A DNA stretch of 64,000 nucleotides from JBDHZK01 sp039811865 (GTDB lineage Bacteria > Actinomycetota > Actinomycetes > Propionibacteriales > Propionibacteriaceae): contig JBDHZK010000001.1 of assembly GCA_039811865.1 (NCBI GenBank), positions 25,623 through 89,622 on the forward strand. The letters run 5' to 3'. The notes under the pieces were generated by a model. It worked only from the letters and a program-made list of their open reading frames with translations. It was not told the DNA's origin and made no database searches. Below are positions 40,666-50,560 of this stretch, in pieces. Both the position numbers and the translations under genes were made by a program. Position 1 is the stretch's first letter. Each line of letters begins with the position of its first letter.

Positions 40666-42572
40666 TGCCGAACAGCGCCGGGCGCCGCCCCTCACCTCGG
40701 TCGGCGCGCGGGCCGCTGATCGGTGATCGGATCGCTGCCTACCTCAACGGTCGTCCCCAACCCCGCGGACGCCGCCGCGTCACCCGCCTGCCGCTGGCCG
40801 ACTCCGTGGGGCGCATCAGGATCGTGTTGTTGGCCCTCGCGATCCTGATCTCCCTGTGCGCCGGTCGGGCGTTGCAGGTCCAGGCATTCGACCCCGATGC
40901 GTACGCGGACGAGGCCGCGCGCGCGATCACGCAGTCGCAGGTGCTGCCCGCGATGCGCGGTCAGTTCACCGACCGGACCGGGCAGATCCTCGCCACCACA
41001 GTCCCGGCCGTCTCGATCATCGCCGACCCGGTGATGATCGCCACCAACGGCCGCAAATCCGACCAGATGAAGCCCTCGGACATCGAGTTCGCCAAGAACG
41101 CGCCGGGGCAGATCGCCGCGATTCTCGCCAAGCACATCGGAGGCACGCCGGAGCAGTATCTGGCCGCGCTGACCAAGCCCAATCTGCGCTACTCCATCGT
41201 TGCCAAGGGCGTGCCGTCCATTACTTACGAGGAAATCCGCAAGGACATCAGCGAAGGCAACCTGATCGGGATCTACCGCGAAGTCCACCCGTTGCGCACC
41301 TACCCGGGCAAGACCCTCGCGGCCAACGTGCTGGGCTTCGTGAACGCCGACGGCGTCGGCTCCGGTGGCCTGGAGTACTCGCTGAACAGCCAACTGGCCG
41401 GCACGGCGGGCCGGGAGATCTACACGAACTCACCGGACGGCCGGATCCCGCTCGGGTACAGCGTCGTCACCCCGGCGGTGAACGGCATCAACTACCAGTT
41501 GACGCTGGACGCCGAACTGCAGTGGATGGCCGAGCGCCGGATCGCCGACACCGTGGCCCAGACCCGAGCCAAGTCGGGCACGCTGATCGTCCTCAACGTG
41601 AAGACGGGCGAGATTCTTGCGATGGCGAACGCGCCCACCTTCGACCCGAACAACCCGTCGGCGGCCAAACCGGCCGCACTCGGCAACAACGCCATCACCA
41701 ACGCCTACGAGCCCGGCTCGGTGGAGAAGGTCCTGACGATGGCTGCGCTCGCCGACGCCGGCCTGGTGACCGCCGACACGCACGTGGAGGTGCCGGGCAG
41801 GATCGCGTCCGACGGCGGCTCCATCAAGGACGCCTGGCCGCACGACACGCTCTACCTGACGGCCCGCGGCGTGGTCGCCTACTCGTCCAACATCGGCACG
41901 CTGAAGCTGGCCCGCTCAATCGGGAAGGACAAGCTGCTCGACTACCTGAAGTCGTTCGGGCTCGGCGCCAAGACCGGGCTACCGCTGCCTGGCGAGGGGG
42001 CGGGGCAACTCCCGCCGGCGAGCATGCGCGATGGCGTCAAGGACCAGATCGCCTTCGGTCAGGGCCTCAGCGTGACGGCTATCCAGGAGGCGGCCGCCAT
42101 CGCCGGCATCGTGAACGGGGGCGTCTACAATCCGCCCTCGCTGATCAAGTCGGCCACCGACGGCGCCGGTAACCCGGTGGCGATCGCCAAGCCGCAACCC
42201 CGGCGAATCATCTCCCCGGAGGCTTCGGCGACGGTGCGAGACATGATGCAGGCGGTCGTGACCAGCGCTGCGGCCCACAAGATTTTCCCCATCGAGAACT
42301 TCCGCACCGGTGCCAAGTCGGGCACGGCCGAGAAGTTCCAGCAGTCGTGCCACTGCTACTCCGGCTACGTGACCTCGTTCATCGGCACAGGCCCGATCGA
42401 GGACCCGCAACTGCTCACCTACGTGGTGCTGGACGAGCCGGCAGAGGGTCAGCATCACGGCAGCATCAGCGCTTCCCCGGCATACCGGGACATCATGCGC
42501 ATCGCGCTGCCGCGCTACGGCGTGAAGCCCTCGGACGGGCCCGACATCGAACGCGAGATCACCTACGCCTGA
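40665..42572 (+). CDS. ftsI: Septal penicillin-binding protein FtsI (PBP3/PbpB)
   Basis: A 635-residue class B PBP, the transpeptidase of septal peptidoglycan. A basic cytoplasmic N-terminus leads to one transmembrane helix (IRIVLLALAILISLCAG), a dimerisation domain (MRGQFTDRTGQILA), and the transpeptidase domain with the active-site SxxK in YEPGSVEKVLTMAAL (about 351), SSN in VAYSSNIGT (about 406) and KSG in GAKSGTAEKF (about 549). No PASTA domains. ATG 40665 overlaps the ftsL stop (TGATG) and has AGGAGG six bases upstream. Confidence 0.95.
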   Translation: MPNSAGRRPSPRSARGPLIGDRIAAYLNGRPQPRGRRRVTRLPLADSVGRIRIVLLALAILISLCAGRALQVQAFDPDAYADEAARAITQSQVLPAMRGQFTDRTGQILATTVPAVSIIADPVMIATNGRKSDQMKPSDIEFAKNAPGQIAAILAKHIGGTPEQYLAALTKPNLRYSIVAKGVPSITYEEIRKDISEGNLIGIYREVHPLRTYPGKTLAANVLGFVNADGVGSGGLEYSLNSQLAGTAGREIYTNSPDGRIPLGYSVVTPAVNGINYQLTLDAELQWMAERRIADTVAQTRAKSGTLIVLNVKTGEILAMANAPTFDPNNPSAAKPAALGNNAITNAYEPGSVEKVLTMAALADAGLVTADTHVEVPGRIASDGGSIKDAWPHDTLYLTARGVVAYSSNIGTLKLARSIGKDKLLDYLKSFGLGAKTGLPLPGEGAGQLPPASMRDGVKDQIAFGQGLSVTAIQEAAAIAGIVNGGVYNPPSLIKSATDGAGNPVAIAKPQPRRIISPEASATVRDMMQAVVTSAAAHKIFPIENFRTGAKSGTAEKFQQSCHCYSGYVTSFIGTGPIEDPQLLTYVVLDEPAEGQHHGSISASPAYRDIMRIALPRYGVKPSDGPDIEREITYA

Positions 42573-42618
42573 CCAAGTCCGGGCGCGGTTCGCGGGGAAG
42601 TAGATAGCGTGTCGAGCG

Positions 42619-44151
42619 ATGGATGACGTGAGCCCGACGATGCGCCCCACCGGCCTGGCCGGGGTGCGCTTTCGAGACCTGTTCGGGAGGGCTGTCGCCG
42701 CCGAGGCGGGGGATCCGATCGTCACCGGGGTGACGCTCGACTCTCGCCGGGTGCGACCAGGGGATCTCTACGTCGGCCTGCCTGGCCGCCTCACCCACGG
42801 GGCCCGATTCGCGGGGACGGCGCTTGCGGCCGGAGCGGTAGCGGTGCTGACCGACGCCGACGGCGCGGCCCAACTGGCCCCCGGAGTGGCCGTGGCCGTG
42901 GTCGGCGACCCGCGGCTGGCCATGGCCCAGGCTGCGGCAACGGTTTACGGTCGGCCGGCCGAGCGTCTGACGATGTTCGCGATCACGGGGACGAACGGAA
43001 AGACCAGCACCACGTTCATGGTGGAGGCCGGCCTGGCCGCGTCCGGCCGGGTGGCCGGAACATTGGGGACCCTCGGCTTTCGGCTGGACGGCCATGCCCT
43101 GGCCGCATCGAGGACCACCGTGACCACCCCGGAATCGTCCGACCTGCAGGCGATCCTGGCCGTCATGGAGCAGGGTGGAGCCTCTTGCGTGGTGATGGAG
43201 GTCTCCTCGCACGCATTGGCGATGGATCGGGTGGCCGGGGTCCGGTTCGACGTCGCCGCATTCACGATGCTCGGCCACGACCACCTCGACTTCCACCCGA
43301 GCATCGACGACTACTTCGAGGCCAAGGCAGCGCTGTTCGCCCCGGAGCGCACGCGGGTGGCGGTGGTGAACATCGACGATCGCTGGGGTGCGAAGCTGGC
43401 CGACCGCATCACGTCCCAAGGTGAGGTGCGCCTCTTCTCGACGAGCAACTCACGCCCGGCCGACTACCGGATCCGCGGCTGGCGGCCCCGCCCCGACGGA
43501 GGCAGCGACATCGACCTCGAAACCCCGCGAGGTGCCCTGCGCTTCGGCGTGGCGATGCCGGGCGAGTTCAACGTCCGCAACGCGGTGACCGCGCTGGCGA
43601 TGCTGGTGGCCGGCGGGGTTGAGCCGGCCGACGCCGTCCGTGGGCTCGAGTCCGCATCGGTCCCCGGCCGGATGCAACGAGTCGACTTGCCGGGCGGCCC
43701 GAACGTCGTCGTGGACTTCGCGCACACACCCGAGGCGGTGGCTGCGGCGCTGGCGGCGCTGCCTGGGCGCAAGGTCGCCGTGCTGGGCTGCGGGGGAGAC
43801 CGCGATGCGGCCAAACGCGGCCCGATGGGCGCAGTGGCGGTTCGGGGGGCAGACGTGGTCGTCGTGACGGACGACAACCCTCGCAGCGAGGACCCGCAGG
43901 CCATCCGCGCGGCCGTCCTGGCTGGGGCCAAGGCTGCGGCGACCAGGGGCCAGACGGTACTGGACGGCGGGGATCGCCGCTCCGCGATCACCACTGCGCT
44001 CGGCCTGGCCCGGCGCGGCGATTGGGTCGCGATCCTGGGAAAGGGCCATGAGCAAGGCCAGCAGATCGGGGACACCACCCTGCCGTTCGACGACGTGCGG
44101 GTAGTGGGGGAGCAGTGGGCGGGGATGGCCGGCCCGGAAGGGGGTCAGTGA
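42619..44151 (+). CDS. murE: UDP-MurNAc-tripeptide synthetase MurE
   Basis: A 510-residue Mur ligase adding the third stem-peptide residue. ATP loop: FAITGTNGKTSTTFM. Other blocks: TTPESSDLQAIL, VMEVSSHALAMDRV, GHDHLDFH and GEFNVRNAVTALA. The DDNPRSE segment near residue 412 contains the DNPR motif that marks diaminopimelate-specific MurE. ATG 42619 has no good ribosome site; TAGCGT lies eight bases upstream, so a leaderless transcript beside read-through from ftsI is possible. Confidence 0.95.
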   Translation: MDDVSPTMRPTGLAGVRFRDLFGRAVAAEAGDPIVTGVTLDSRRVRPGDLYVGLPGRLTHGARFAGTALAAGAVAVLTDADGAAQLAPGVAVAVVGDPRLAMAQAAATVYGRPAERLTMFAITGTNGKTSTTFMVEAGLAASGRVAGTLGTLGFRLDGHALAASRTTVTTPESSDLQAILAVMEQGGASCVVMEVSSHALAMDRVAGVRFDVAAFTMLGHDHLDFHPSIDDYFEAKAALFAPERTRVAVVNIDDRWGAKLADRITSQGEVRLFSTSNSRPADYRIRGWRPRPDGGSDIDLETPRGALRFGVAMPGEFNVRNAVTALAMLVAGGVEPADAVRGLESASVPGRMQRVDLPGGPNVVVDFAHTPEAVAAALAALPGRKVAVLGCGGDRDAAKRGPMGAVAVRGADVVVVTDDNPRSEDPQAIRAAVLAGAKAAATRGQTVLDGGDRRSAITTALGLARRGDWVAILGKGHEQGQQIGDTTLPFDDVRVVGEQWAGMAGPEGGQ

Positions 44152-45587
44152 TGGACCTACTTACCGCTGGCCAGGTCGCGAACCTGGCCGAGGGCTACGT
44201 CCATCCACCCGCTGCGGACGACGCGGCCACCGGCCCGGGCGTGGTGATCGATTCGCGACAAGCCGACGCCGGAGCCCTGTTCGTGGCGCTCCCCGGGGAG
44301 CGCGTCGACGGACACGACTTCGTCGCGGCGGCCGCCGCGGCCGGAGCGGGTGCGGCGCTGGTCACGCGGGTGCTGGACGCCCCGATCCCCCAGATCGTGG
44401 TGCCCGACTCGGTGCGGGGGTTGAGCGCTTTGGCCCGCGGACTGGTGCGGCGCGCCGAGCCCGGACTGTGCGTCCTCGGCATCACCGGGTCGTCCGGGAA
44501 GACGAGCACCAAGGACCTACTGGCCCAGGTGCTCGAGGACGCCGGTGCCACGGTCTCGCCGGCCGGATCGTTCAACAACGAGATCGGCGTCCCCTTGACC
44601 GCCTGCCAGGTGGACGCCTCAACGCGCTTCCTGGTGTCCGAGCTGGGGGCCCGGGGCATCGGCCACATCGCTTGGCTGTGCTCGATCGTCCGACCGCGGG
44701 TGGGCGTCGTCCTGAACGTTGGGCATGCCCACCTGGGCGAGTTCGGGGACGTCGCCACGATCGCGCGGGCCAAGGGTGAACTCGTGGAATCGCTGCCCGC
44801 CGACGGCTGGGCGGTGCTCAACGCCGACGACGCCCACGTGTCAGCGATGGCCGGCAGGACGGCGGCCAAGGTCGCGCTCTTTTCGTCGCGTGGGCGTCCC
44901 GCCGCGGCCGCCGACCGGCTCGTCTGGGCCGATGACGTCACGGCCGACGACCTGCAGCGCCATTCGTTCACGCTCTGGACCGCTAGTGGCCCGAGCGTGG
45001 CCGGGCCGGCACCGGTCAGTTTGCGCGTCCTGGGTCAGCACGCGGTCGCGAATGCCTTGGCAGCGGCCGCCGCGGCGCTGTGCGCGGACGTCGCCCTGCC
45101 GGCCGTGGCTGCGTCACTGAGCGCGGCCGAGCCGAGGTCGCGCTGGCGCATGGAGATCGTCGAGCGTCGCGACGGGGTCGCGATCCTGAACGACTCGTAC
45201 AACGCCAACCCCGATTCCATGGCGGCCGCACTCGACACGCTGGCGCAGGTGGGACGCGCCCGACGTCGGACGCACCCGCGGGCGCGAACGGTCGCCGTCC
45301 TGGGCGACATGCTCGAACTCGGGGCGGCTGCCGCAGCAGAGCACCGCACCATCGGGGCCCTGGCGGCGATCTTGGGCGTCGACGAAGTGGTGGGAGTGGG
45401 CGAGTTCGGCCCCGAACTGGTGGCGGGCACTGCGGAAGGCACAACCCGTGGGCAGGCCGTCGGGGCCAAATCCGATGTGGCAGGGTACCTGGCTGGGAGG
45501 CTGAACCCGGGTGATGTGGTCCTGGTCAAGGCGTCGCGCGGCCTCGCACTGAACACGGTCGCGGACGACCTGCTGGCCGCGGGCTGA
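44151..45587 (+). CDS. murF: UDP-MurNAc-tripeptide--D-Ala-D-Ala ligase MurF
   Basis: A 478-residue Mur ligase joining D-Ala-D-Ala to the UDP-MurNAc-tripeptide. Motifs: VVIDSRQADAGALFVALPGE, ITGSSGKTSTKDLLA (ATP), GSFNNEIGVPLT (diagnostic of MurF), LGARGIGHIAWL, NVGHAHLGEFG and LNDSYNANPDSM. ATG 44151 overlaps the murE stop (TGATG). Length is typical. Confidence 0.95.
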   Translation: MDLLTAGQVANLAEGYVHPPAADDAATGPGVVIDSRQADAGALFVALPGERVDGHDFVAAAAAAGAGAALVTRVLDAPIPQIVVPDSVRGLSALARGLVRRAEPGLCVLGITGSSGKTSTKDLLAQVLEDAGATVSPAGSFNNEIGVPLTACQVDASTRFLVSELGARGIGHIAWLCSIVRPRVGVVLNVGHAHLGEFGDVATIARAKGELVESLPADGWAVLNADDAHVSAMAGRTAAKVALFSSRGRPAAAADRLVWADDVTADDLQRHSFTLWTASGPSVAGPAPVSLRVLGQHAVANALAAAAAALCADVALPAVAASLSAAEPRSRWRMEIVERRDGVAILNDSYNANPDSMAAALDTLAQVGRARRRTHPRARTVAVLGDMLELGAAAAAEHRTIGALAAILGVDEVVGVGEFGPELVAGTAEGTTRGQAVGAKSDVAGYLAGRLNPGDVVLVKASRGLALNTVADDLLAAG

Positions 45588-45601
45588 AGGGGAGACGGGC
45601 G

Positions 45602-46672
45602 ATGAAGACCATCCTGTTGGGCGGCGGCCTGGCCATGCTGGGCACGCTGCTTGGGACGCGGGTAGCGATCGGCTTGCTCGTCAAGCGGGGCTACGGTCAG
45701 TTCATCCGAGACGACGGGCCGACGTCCCATCACACCAAGCGCGGCACCCCGACCATGGGCGGCATCGTCATCATCGTGGCTGTGGTGCTCGCGTACGCGA
45801 TCGCACACCTGGCGACCTGGCGTCCCCCGACCTACCCGGCGATCCTGGTCCTGTTCTTGTTCGTCGGCCTGGGCGGGGTCGGTTTTGTGGACGACTGGAT
45901 CAAAATCTCCAAGGCCCGTTCGCTCGGCCTCGGGAGCAAGGCCAAGCTCGCGGGCCAGATCGGCGTCGGGGTGGTCTTCGGGACGCTGGCCCTGATGTTC
46001 CCGAACGAACGCGGCATCACCCCGGCTAGTTCGTTCGTCTCGTTCCTACGCGATCTGCAGTTCTTGCCGCTCCTCCCTGTCTTGGCCGTGGCCTGGATCA
46101 CGTTGTTGGCGACCGGATTTTCCAACGCGGTCAACCTGACCGATGGCCTGGACGGTCTGGCCACCGGCGCATCCACCACCGTCTTCGCCGCCTACGGGCT
46201 GGTCGGGATCTGGCAGTACAACCAGTCGTGTGCCTCGATCTCCACGATCTCGGCGCGCTGCTATGAGGTCCGAGATCCCCATGACCTGGCCGTGGTGGCG
46301 ATGTCGCTGGCCGGCGCGTGTTTCGGTTTCCTGTGGTGGAACGCCAAGCCGGCCAAGATCTTCATGGGCGACACCGGCTCACTGTCCTTGGGCGGGGCGA
46401 TGGCCGGGCTGGCGGTCTGCACCCGGACGGAGCTGCTGCTGATCGTGCTCGGCGGCCTGTTCGTCATCATCACGTTGTCGGTGATGCTTCAGGTTGGCTG
46501 GTTCAAGTTGTCCAAGGGCAAACGTCTGTTCAAGATGGCACCGCTGCAGCATCACTTCGAGATGATCGGCTGGCAAGAAGTGACCATCGTGATCCGCTTC
46601 TGGATCATCGCGGGGCTGTGCGCCAGCGTGGGGATGGGGATCTTCTACGCCGAATGGGTGGTCGGGCAGTGA
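45602..46672 (+). CDS. mraY: Phospho-MurNAc-pentapeptide transferase MraY
   Basis: A 356-residue membrane enzyme with about ten helices that makes lipid I from UDP-MurNAc-pentapeptide and undecaprenyl phosphate. Catalytic and binding motifs: [19 protein letters not shown] (Asp pair), [21 protein letters not shown] and [15 protein letters not shown] precedes ATG 45602. Followed by murD with a four-base overlap. Confidence 0.97.
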   Translation: MKTILLGGGLAMLGTLLGTRVAIGLLVKRGYGQFIRDDGPTSHHTKRGTPTMGGIVIIVAVVLAYAIAHLATWRPPTYPAILVLFLFVGLGGVGFVDDWIKISKARSLGLGSKAKLAGQIGVGVVFGTLALMFPNERGITPASSFVSFLRDLQFLPLLPVLAVAWITLLATGFSNAVNLTDGLDGLATGASTTVFAAYGLVGIWQYNQSCASISTISARCYEVRDPHDLAVVAMSLAGACFGFLWWNAKPAKIFMGDTGSLSLGGAMAGLAVCTRTELLLIVLGGLFVIITLSVMLQVGWFKLSKGKRLFKMAPLQHHFEMIGWQEVTIVIRFWIIAGLCASVGMGIFYAEWVVGQ

Positions 46673-48162
46673 ACGCCGGCGCTTGGCTGGCCAAGGCGGA
46701 TCGGTTGTCGCCGTGGCCGCAGGCGCGGGTCGTCGTCGCCGGTCTGGGGACCTCCGGGTTCGCCGCGGCGGACGGCCTGCTCGAACTCGGCGCACGCGTG
46801 CTCGTCCTCGACGACGCGGACACCCCCGCCAACCGTGACAAGGCGACGCTCCTGGAGCATCTGGATGCGGCCGTCCGGCTGGGGCCAGGCTCGACGGCCG
46901 AACTGCCCGCCGACGTCGACCTGGTCGTGACCTCGCCGGGCTGGCTACCGACGACTCCGCTTCTGGCGCAGGCGGCCAGCCGCGGGATTCCCATTTGGGG
47001 TGAGGTCGAACTCGCTTGGCGGCTCTCCCAGCCCGATCGGGTCGTCCCGTGGCTGGCCGTCACGGGCACAAACGGCAAGACCACGACCACGCAGATGCTC
47101 GAATCGATGCTGCGAGCGGCTGGGCTGACAACGTCCGCCGTCGGCAACGTGGGTCGTCCCATCATGGAGGCGGTCTTGGACGACGTCACCTACGACGTCC
47201 TCGCGGTGGAACTGTCCAGCTTCCAACTGCACTGGTCGCACAGCCTCGCTCTGCACTCGGCGGCGGTTCTGAACCTGCAGCCCGACCATCTGGAGTGGTA
47301 CGCGGAGCCGGCCGGCTGGTCGGTCGCCGCGGACGATCCGATGGCGGCCTACGCCGCTGACAAGGCGACGATCTATTCGCGCGTGACGCACTCGGCCATT
47401 TACAACGTCGCCGATCCGGCCACGCTGAAGATGGTTGAGGACGCGGAGGTGACCGAGGGTGCTCGGGCGATCGGGTTCACCCTGGGCATCCCCAAGGTGG
47501 CCGAGTTGGGCGTCGTGGACGACCTGATCGTAGACCGGGCCTTCATCCCCCAGCGCCGCGACTCCGCCCTGGAGTTGGCCAAGCTGAGTGACGTCGTCCC
47601 CTTTGCGCCGCACAACGTCGAGAACGCGTTGGCGGCAGCCGCGCTGGCCAGGTCCTTCGGCGTCCCGGCGACCGCGGTGGCGCAGGGCCTCCACGATTTG
47701 AAGCTGGGCGGCCACCGGATTCAGACGGTCGGCGAAGTCGGCGGCGTCAAGTACGTGGACGATTCCAAGGCCACCAACCCGCACGCCGCGCAGTCTTCGC
47801 TACGGGCTTTCGAGTCGGTGGTTTGGATCGCCGGCGGACAGGCCAAAGGCACGACTTTCGACGACCTGGTCGCGGCCAACGCGGCCAAGCTGCGTGGGGC
47901 AGTGCTCTTCGGTATCGACCGGCAGGTCGTTGCGCAGGCTCTCGCCCGACACGCACCCGAGGTCCCGGTGATCGTCCTCGACTCGACCGACACTGGAACC
48001 ATGGGACGGGCGGTAGCCGCCGCGGCATCCCTGGCTCGGCCGGGGGACGTGGTGCTCCTGGCTCCCGGCTGTGCCAGCAAGGACATGTTCGTCGATTACG
48101 GCGCTCGCGGTGATGCCTTCGCCGCCGCGGTCGACGCGATGCAGACAGACGGTCAGCGTTAG
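46669..48162 (+). CDS. murD: UDP-MurNAc-alanine--D-glutamate ligase MurD
   Basis: A 497-residue Mur ligase adding D-Glu. N-terminal Rossmann-like [22 protein letters not shown] loop [27 protein letters not shown] (diagnostic of MurD), [26 protein letters not shown] and [12 protein letters not shown]. The GTG at 46669 overlaps the mraY stop (GTGA). Upstream open frame to 46318 is an antisense-frame shadow of mraY. Confidence 0.96.
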   Translation: MNAGAWLAKADRLSPWPQARVVVAGLGTSGFAAADGLLELGARVLVLDDADTPANRDKATLLEHLDAAVRLGPGSTAELPADVDLVVTSPGWLPTTPLLAQAASRGIPIWGEVELAWRLSQPDRVVPWLAVTGTNGKTTTTQMLESMLRAAGLTTSAVGNVGRPIMEAVLDDVTYDVLAVELSSFQLHWSHSLALHSAAVLNLQPDHLEWYAEPAGWSVAADDPMAAYAADKATIYSRVTHSAIYNVADPATLKMVEDAEVTEGARAIGFTLGIPKVAELGVVDDLIVDRAFIPQRRDSALELAKLSDVVPFAPHNVENALAAAALARSFGVPATAVAQGLHDLKLGGHRIQTVGEVGGVKYVDDSKATNPHAAQSSLRAFESVVWIAGGQAKGTTFDDLVAANAAKLRGAVLFGIDRQVVAQALARHAPEVPVIVLDSTDTGTMGRAVAAAASLARPGDVVLLAPGCASKDMFVDYGARGDAFAAAVDAMQTDGQR

Positions 48163-48172
48163 GAGTTACCCG

Positions 48173-49450
48173 GTGGCGATCCTCACCCCGAACAAGCCGG
48201 TCGCCGGAAATCCGAGGGGGATCGCGAAGGGTTTGGCCGACCGGGTGGGTTTCGTCGGCCAGATGCTGAGCCGGCCGCTGGCCAGTTACTACCTGGTGCT
48301 GATCTCTTCGGTGCTCCTGCTCTCGCTTGGCATGGTGATGGTGCTCTCCGCGTCCAGCGTCTTCGCCTCGCTCACCGAGAAAGACTCCTACTACTACGCC
48401 AAACGTCAGGTCGTGTTCCTGGTCGCCGGGTTCTTGGCGGCCTGGTGGATCGCCCGCACCAAACCTTCCGTACTGCGGGGGCTGGGCTGGATCGGCATCG
48501 GCGTCTCGTTCGTGCTCCTGCTCCTGACGTTCACGCCTCTGGGCTACGACGCCGGCAAGGGGAATCAGAACTGGGTGCAGTTCGGGACGTCGCTGTTCCG
48601 GATCCAGCCGTCGGAGTTCGCGAAGCTGGCCATCATCGTGTGGGGGGCCGACATCCTTTCTCGCAAGGACAAGCTGCTGGATCAGCCACGGCACCTGCTG
48701 GTTCCGTTCGTGCCGGTCAGCGGGGTCCTGATCGGTCTGGTGATCCTGCAGAAGGACCTCGGTACCGCGATGGTCATGGGGGCGATCCTGGTCGCGATCT
48801 TGTGGATGGTGGGTGCGCCCTGGCGCGTTCTGGGTGGCCTGGGTGGCGTGGTGGCCGTCGCGGTGGCCGGGCTCGTCCTGAGCAGCGGCAACCGGATGGG
48901 CCGCATCCTCGGATTCATGAACCCGGACTCCAACCTGGACGGCGTCAACCAGCAGCCGCTGCGGGGTATCTACGCCCTGGCGTCCGGGGGCTGGTTCGGT
49001 CTCGGCCTGGGCGCCAGCCGGCAGAAGTGGGGCATGCTGGTCGAGGCGCATACCGACTATGTGTTTGCGATCATCGGCGAGGAGATGGGGTTGTTCGGGA
49101 CGTTGGCCGTCCTCGCCCTGTTCCTCACCCTCGGCTACGCCGGACTGCGTATCGCGCTGCGCTCCGATCAGTTGTTCTGCCGCTACGCCTCGGCCGGGGT
49201 CACGGCCTGGTTCATGATCCAGGCGCTGGTCAACGTGGCCGTCGTGCTGCGCCTGATCCCGGTCCTGGGTGTCCCCCTGCCGCTGGTTTCGTACGGCGGC
49301 TCGGCCCTTCTGGCTAACCTGTGCGCGTTGGGCGTGTTGATCTCGTGTGCCAGACAGGAGCCGGCCGCCCGCCGCCTATTGGAGAAGCGCAAAGGCAAGG
49401 GCCCGAAACCGCGGTTGACCACCGTGATCGAACGCCGCCGCCGCGCCTGA
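48173..49450 (+). CDS. ftsW: Lipid II glycan polymerase / division protein FtsW
   Basis: A 425-residue SEDS protein with about ten helices that polymerises septal glycan with FtsI. Motifs: VLSASSVFA after the first helix, GKGNQNWVQFG, RIQPSEFAKLAIIVW (conserved Pro-Ser-Glu), QKDLGTAMVMG (catalytic Asp), HTDYVFAIIGEEMG and GVPLPLVSYGGSAL. The C-terminus is basic, with KRKGKGPKPR. GTG 48173 follows AGGAG at seven bases. Confidence 0.95.
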   Translation: MAILTPNKPVAGNPRGIAKGLADRVGFVGQMLSRPLASYYLVLISSVLLLSLGMVMVLSASSVFASLTEKDSYYYAKRQVVFLVAGFLAAWWIARTKPSVLRGLGWIGIGVSFVLLLLTFTPLGYDAGKGNQNWVQFGTSLFRIQPSEFAKLAIIVWGADILSRKDKLLDQPRHLLVPFVPVSGVLIGLVILQKDLGTAMVMGAILVAILWMVGAPWRVLGGLGGVVAVAVAGLVLSSGNRMGRILGFMNPDSNLDGVNQQPLRGIYALASGGWFGLGLGASRQKWGMLVEAHTDYVFAIIGEEMGLFGTLAVLALFLTLGYAGLRIALRSDQLFCRYASAGVTAWFMIQALVNVAVVLRLIPVLGVPLPLVSYGGSALLANLCALGVLISCARQEPAARRLLEKRKGKGPKPRLTTVIERRRRA

Positions 49451-49463
49451 GCGGAGGAATCGC

Positions 49464-50558
49464 ATGGTTCACGTCGTGCTGGCCGGTGGTGGCACCGCCG
49501 GCCATACCTCGCCTCTGATCGCTACCGCCGAGCGGTTGCGCGAACTCGTGCCGGACGTCGATCTGGTCGTGATCGGTACGCCGAAGGGGCTTGAGTCGCG
49601 GGTGATCCCCGCGGCCGGCCTGCGGCTTGAGCAGATCCCGCCCGTGCCGCTGCCGCGCTCCCTCAAGCCGGAGTTGTTCGCCGTGCCGGGACGGCTGTTG
49701 GCGTCCGTGCGCGAGGCGCGGCGGATCATCCAGAACCATCGTGCGGACGTGGTCGTCGGATTCGGCGGCTACGTGTCGCTGCCCGCCTACCTGGCCGCGC
49801 GGCAACAGCGGGTGCCGATCGTCGTCCACGAGGGCAACGCCGTGCCTGGTCTGGCCAACCGGATCGCCGCGCGCTTCACGCCCCACGTGGCCGTGTCGTT
49901 TCCCAAGACCCCGCTGCGCCACGCTCGCTACCTGGGACTCCCTGTCCGAGCGGGAATCGCCCGGCTGGACCGGGCCGCCGCGCGGGCCGCCGCGCGCGCT
50001 CAGTTCGACCTTGATCCCGCGCTGCCGACGCTACTTGTCAGCGGAGGATCCCAAGGTGCCCGAAGCATCAACCTGGCCACCGAGATCGCTTTGCCCGACC
50101 TGCTGGCGCGCGGCGTCCAGGTGCTGCATGTGCTTGGCCCCAAGAACTTCGCCGACGCGCCCGAGCCGCAGAACGATCCGGCCACCGGGGCGCGCTACCG
50201 GCCCGTGGCCTATGTCGCGAAGATGGAGGACGCCTACGCCGCGGCCGATCTCATGCTCGGGCGATCCGGGGCCGGAACGGTTGTGGAAACCGCCGTGGTC
50301 GGCCTACCCGTGGTCTTCGTGCCCCTGCCCCACGGCAACGGCGAGCAGGCGCGCAACGCCGACGCGCTCGTCGCCGCCGGCGCTTCCAGGCTCGTGCCGG
50401 ACTCCCACCTGACCGGGGCGCGGTTGCTGGCCGAGGTGTTCCCGCTGGTGACCGATGCTCCCGCACTGGCCGCCATGACCGCGGCCGGGCACGATCTCGT
50501 CCCAAGCGACGCCGCCGGAGCGCTGGCACACCTGATCCTCGACGCGGCGGGCCGATAG
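49464..50558 (+). CDS. murG: UDP-GlcNAc transferase MurG (lipid II synthase)
   Basis: A 364-residue peripheral GT28 glycosyltransferase making lipid II from lipid I. Motifs: GGGTAGHTSPLIATAE (lipid I loop), GFGGYVSLPAYLAA, HEGNAVPGLANR (Gly where Gln is usual), SGGSQGARSIN and GRSGAGTVVETA with PLPHGNGEQARNA for UDP-GlcNAc. GGAGG precedes ATG 49464. Next gene murC starts two bases after its stop. Confidence 0.96.
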   Translation: MVHVVLAGGGTAGHTSPLIATAERLRELVPDVDLVVIGTPKGLESRVIPAAGLRLEQIPPVPLPRSLKPELFAVPGRLLASVREARRIIQNHRADVVVGFGGYVSLPAYLAARQQRVPIVVHEGNAVPGLANRIAARFTPHVAVSFPKTPLRHARYLGLPVRAGIARLDRAAARAAARAQFDLDPALPTLLVSGGSQGARSINLATEIALPDLLARGVQVLHVLGPKNFADAPEPQNDPATGARYRPVAYVAKMEDAYAAADLMLGRSGAGTVVETAVVGLPVVFVPLPHGNGEQARNADALVAAGASRLVPDSHLTGARLLAEVFPLVTDAPALAAMTAAGHDLVPSDAAGALAHLILDAAGR

Positions 50559-50560
50559 CC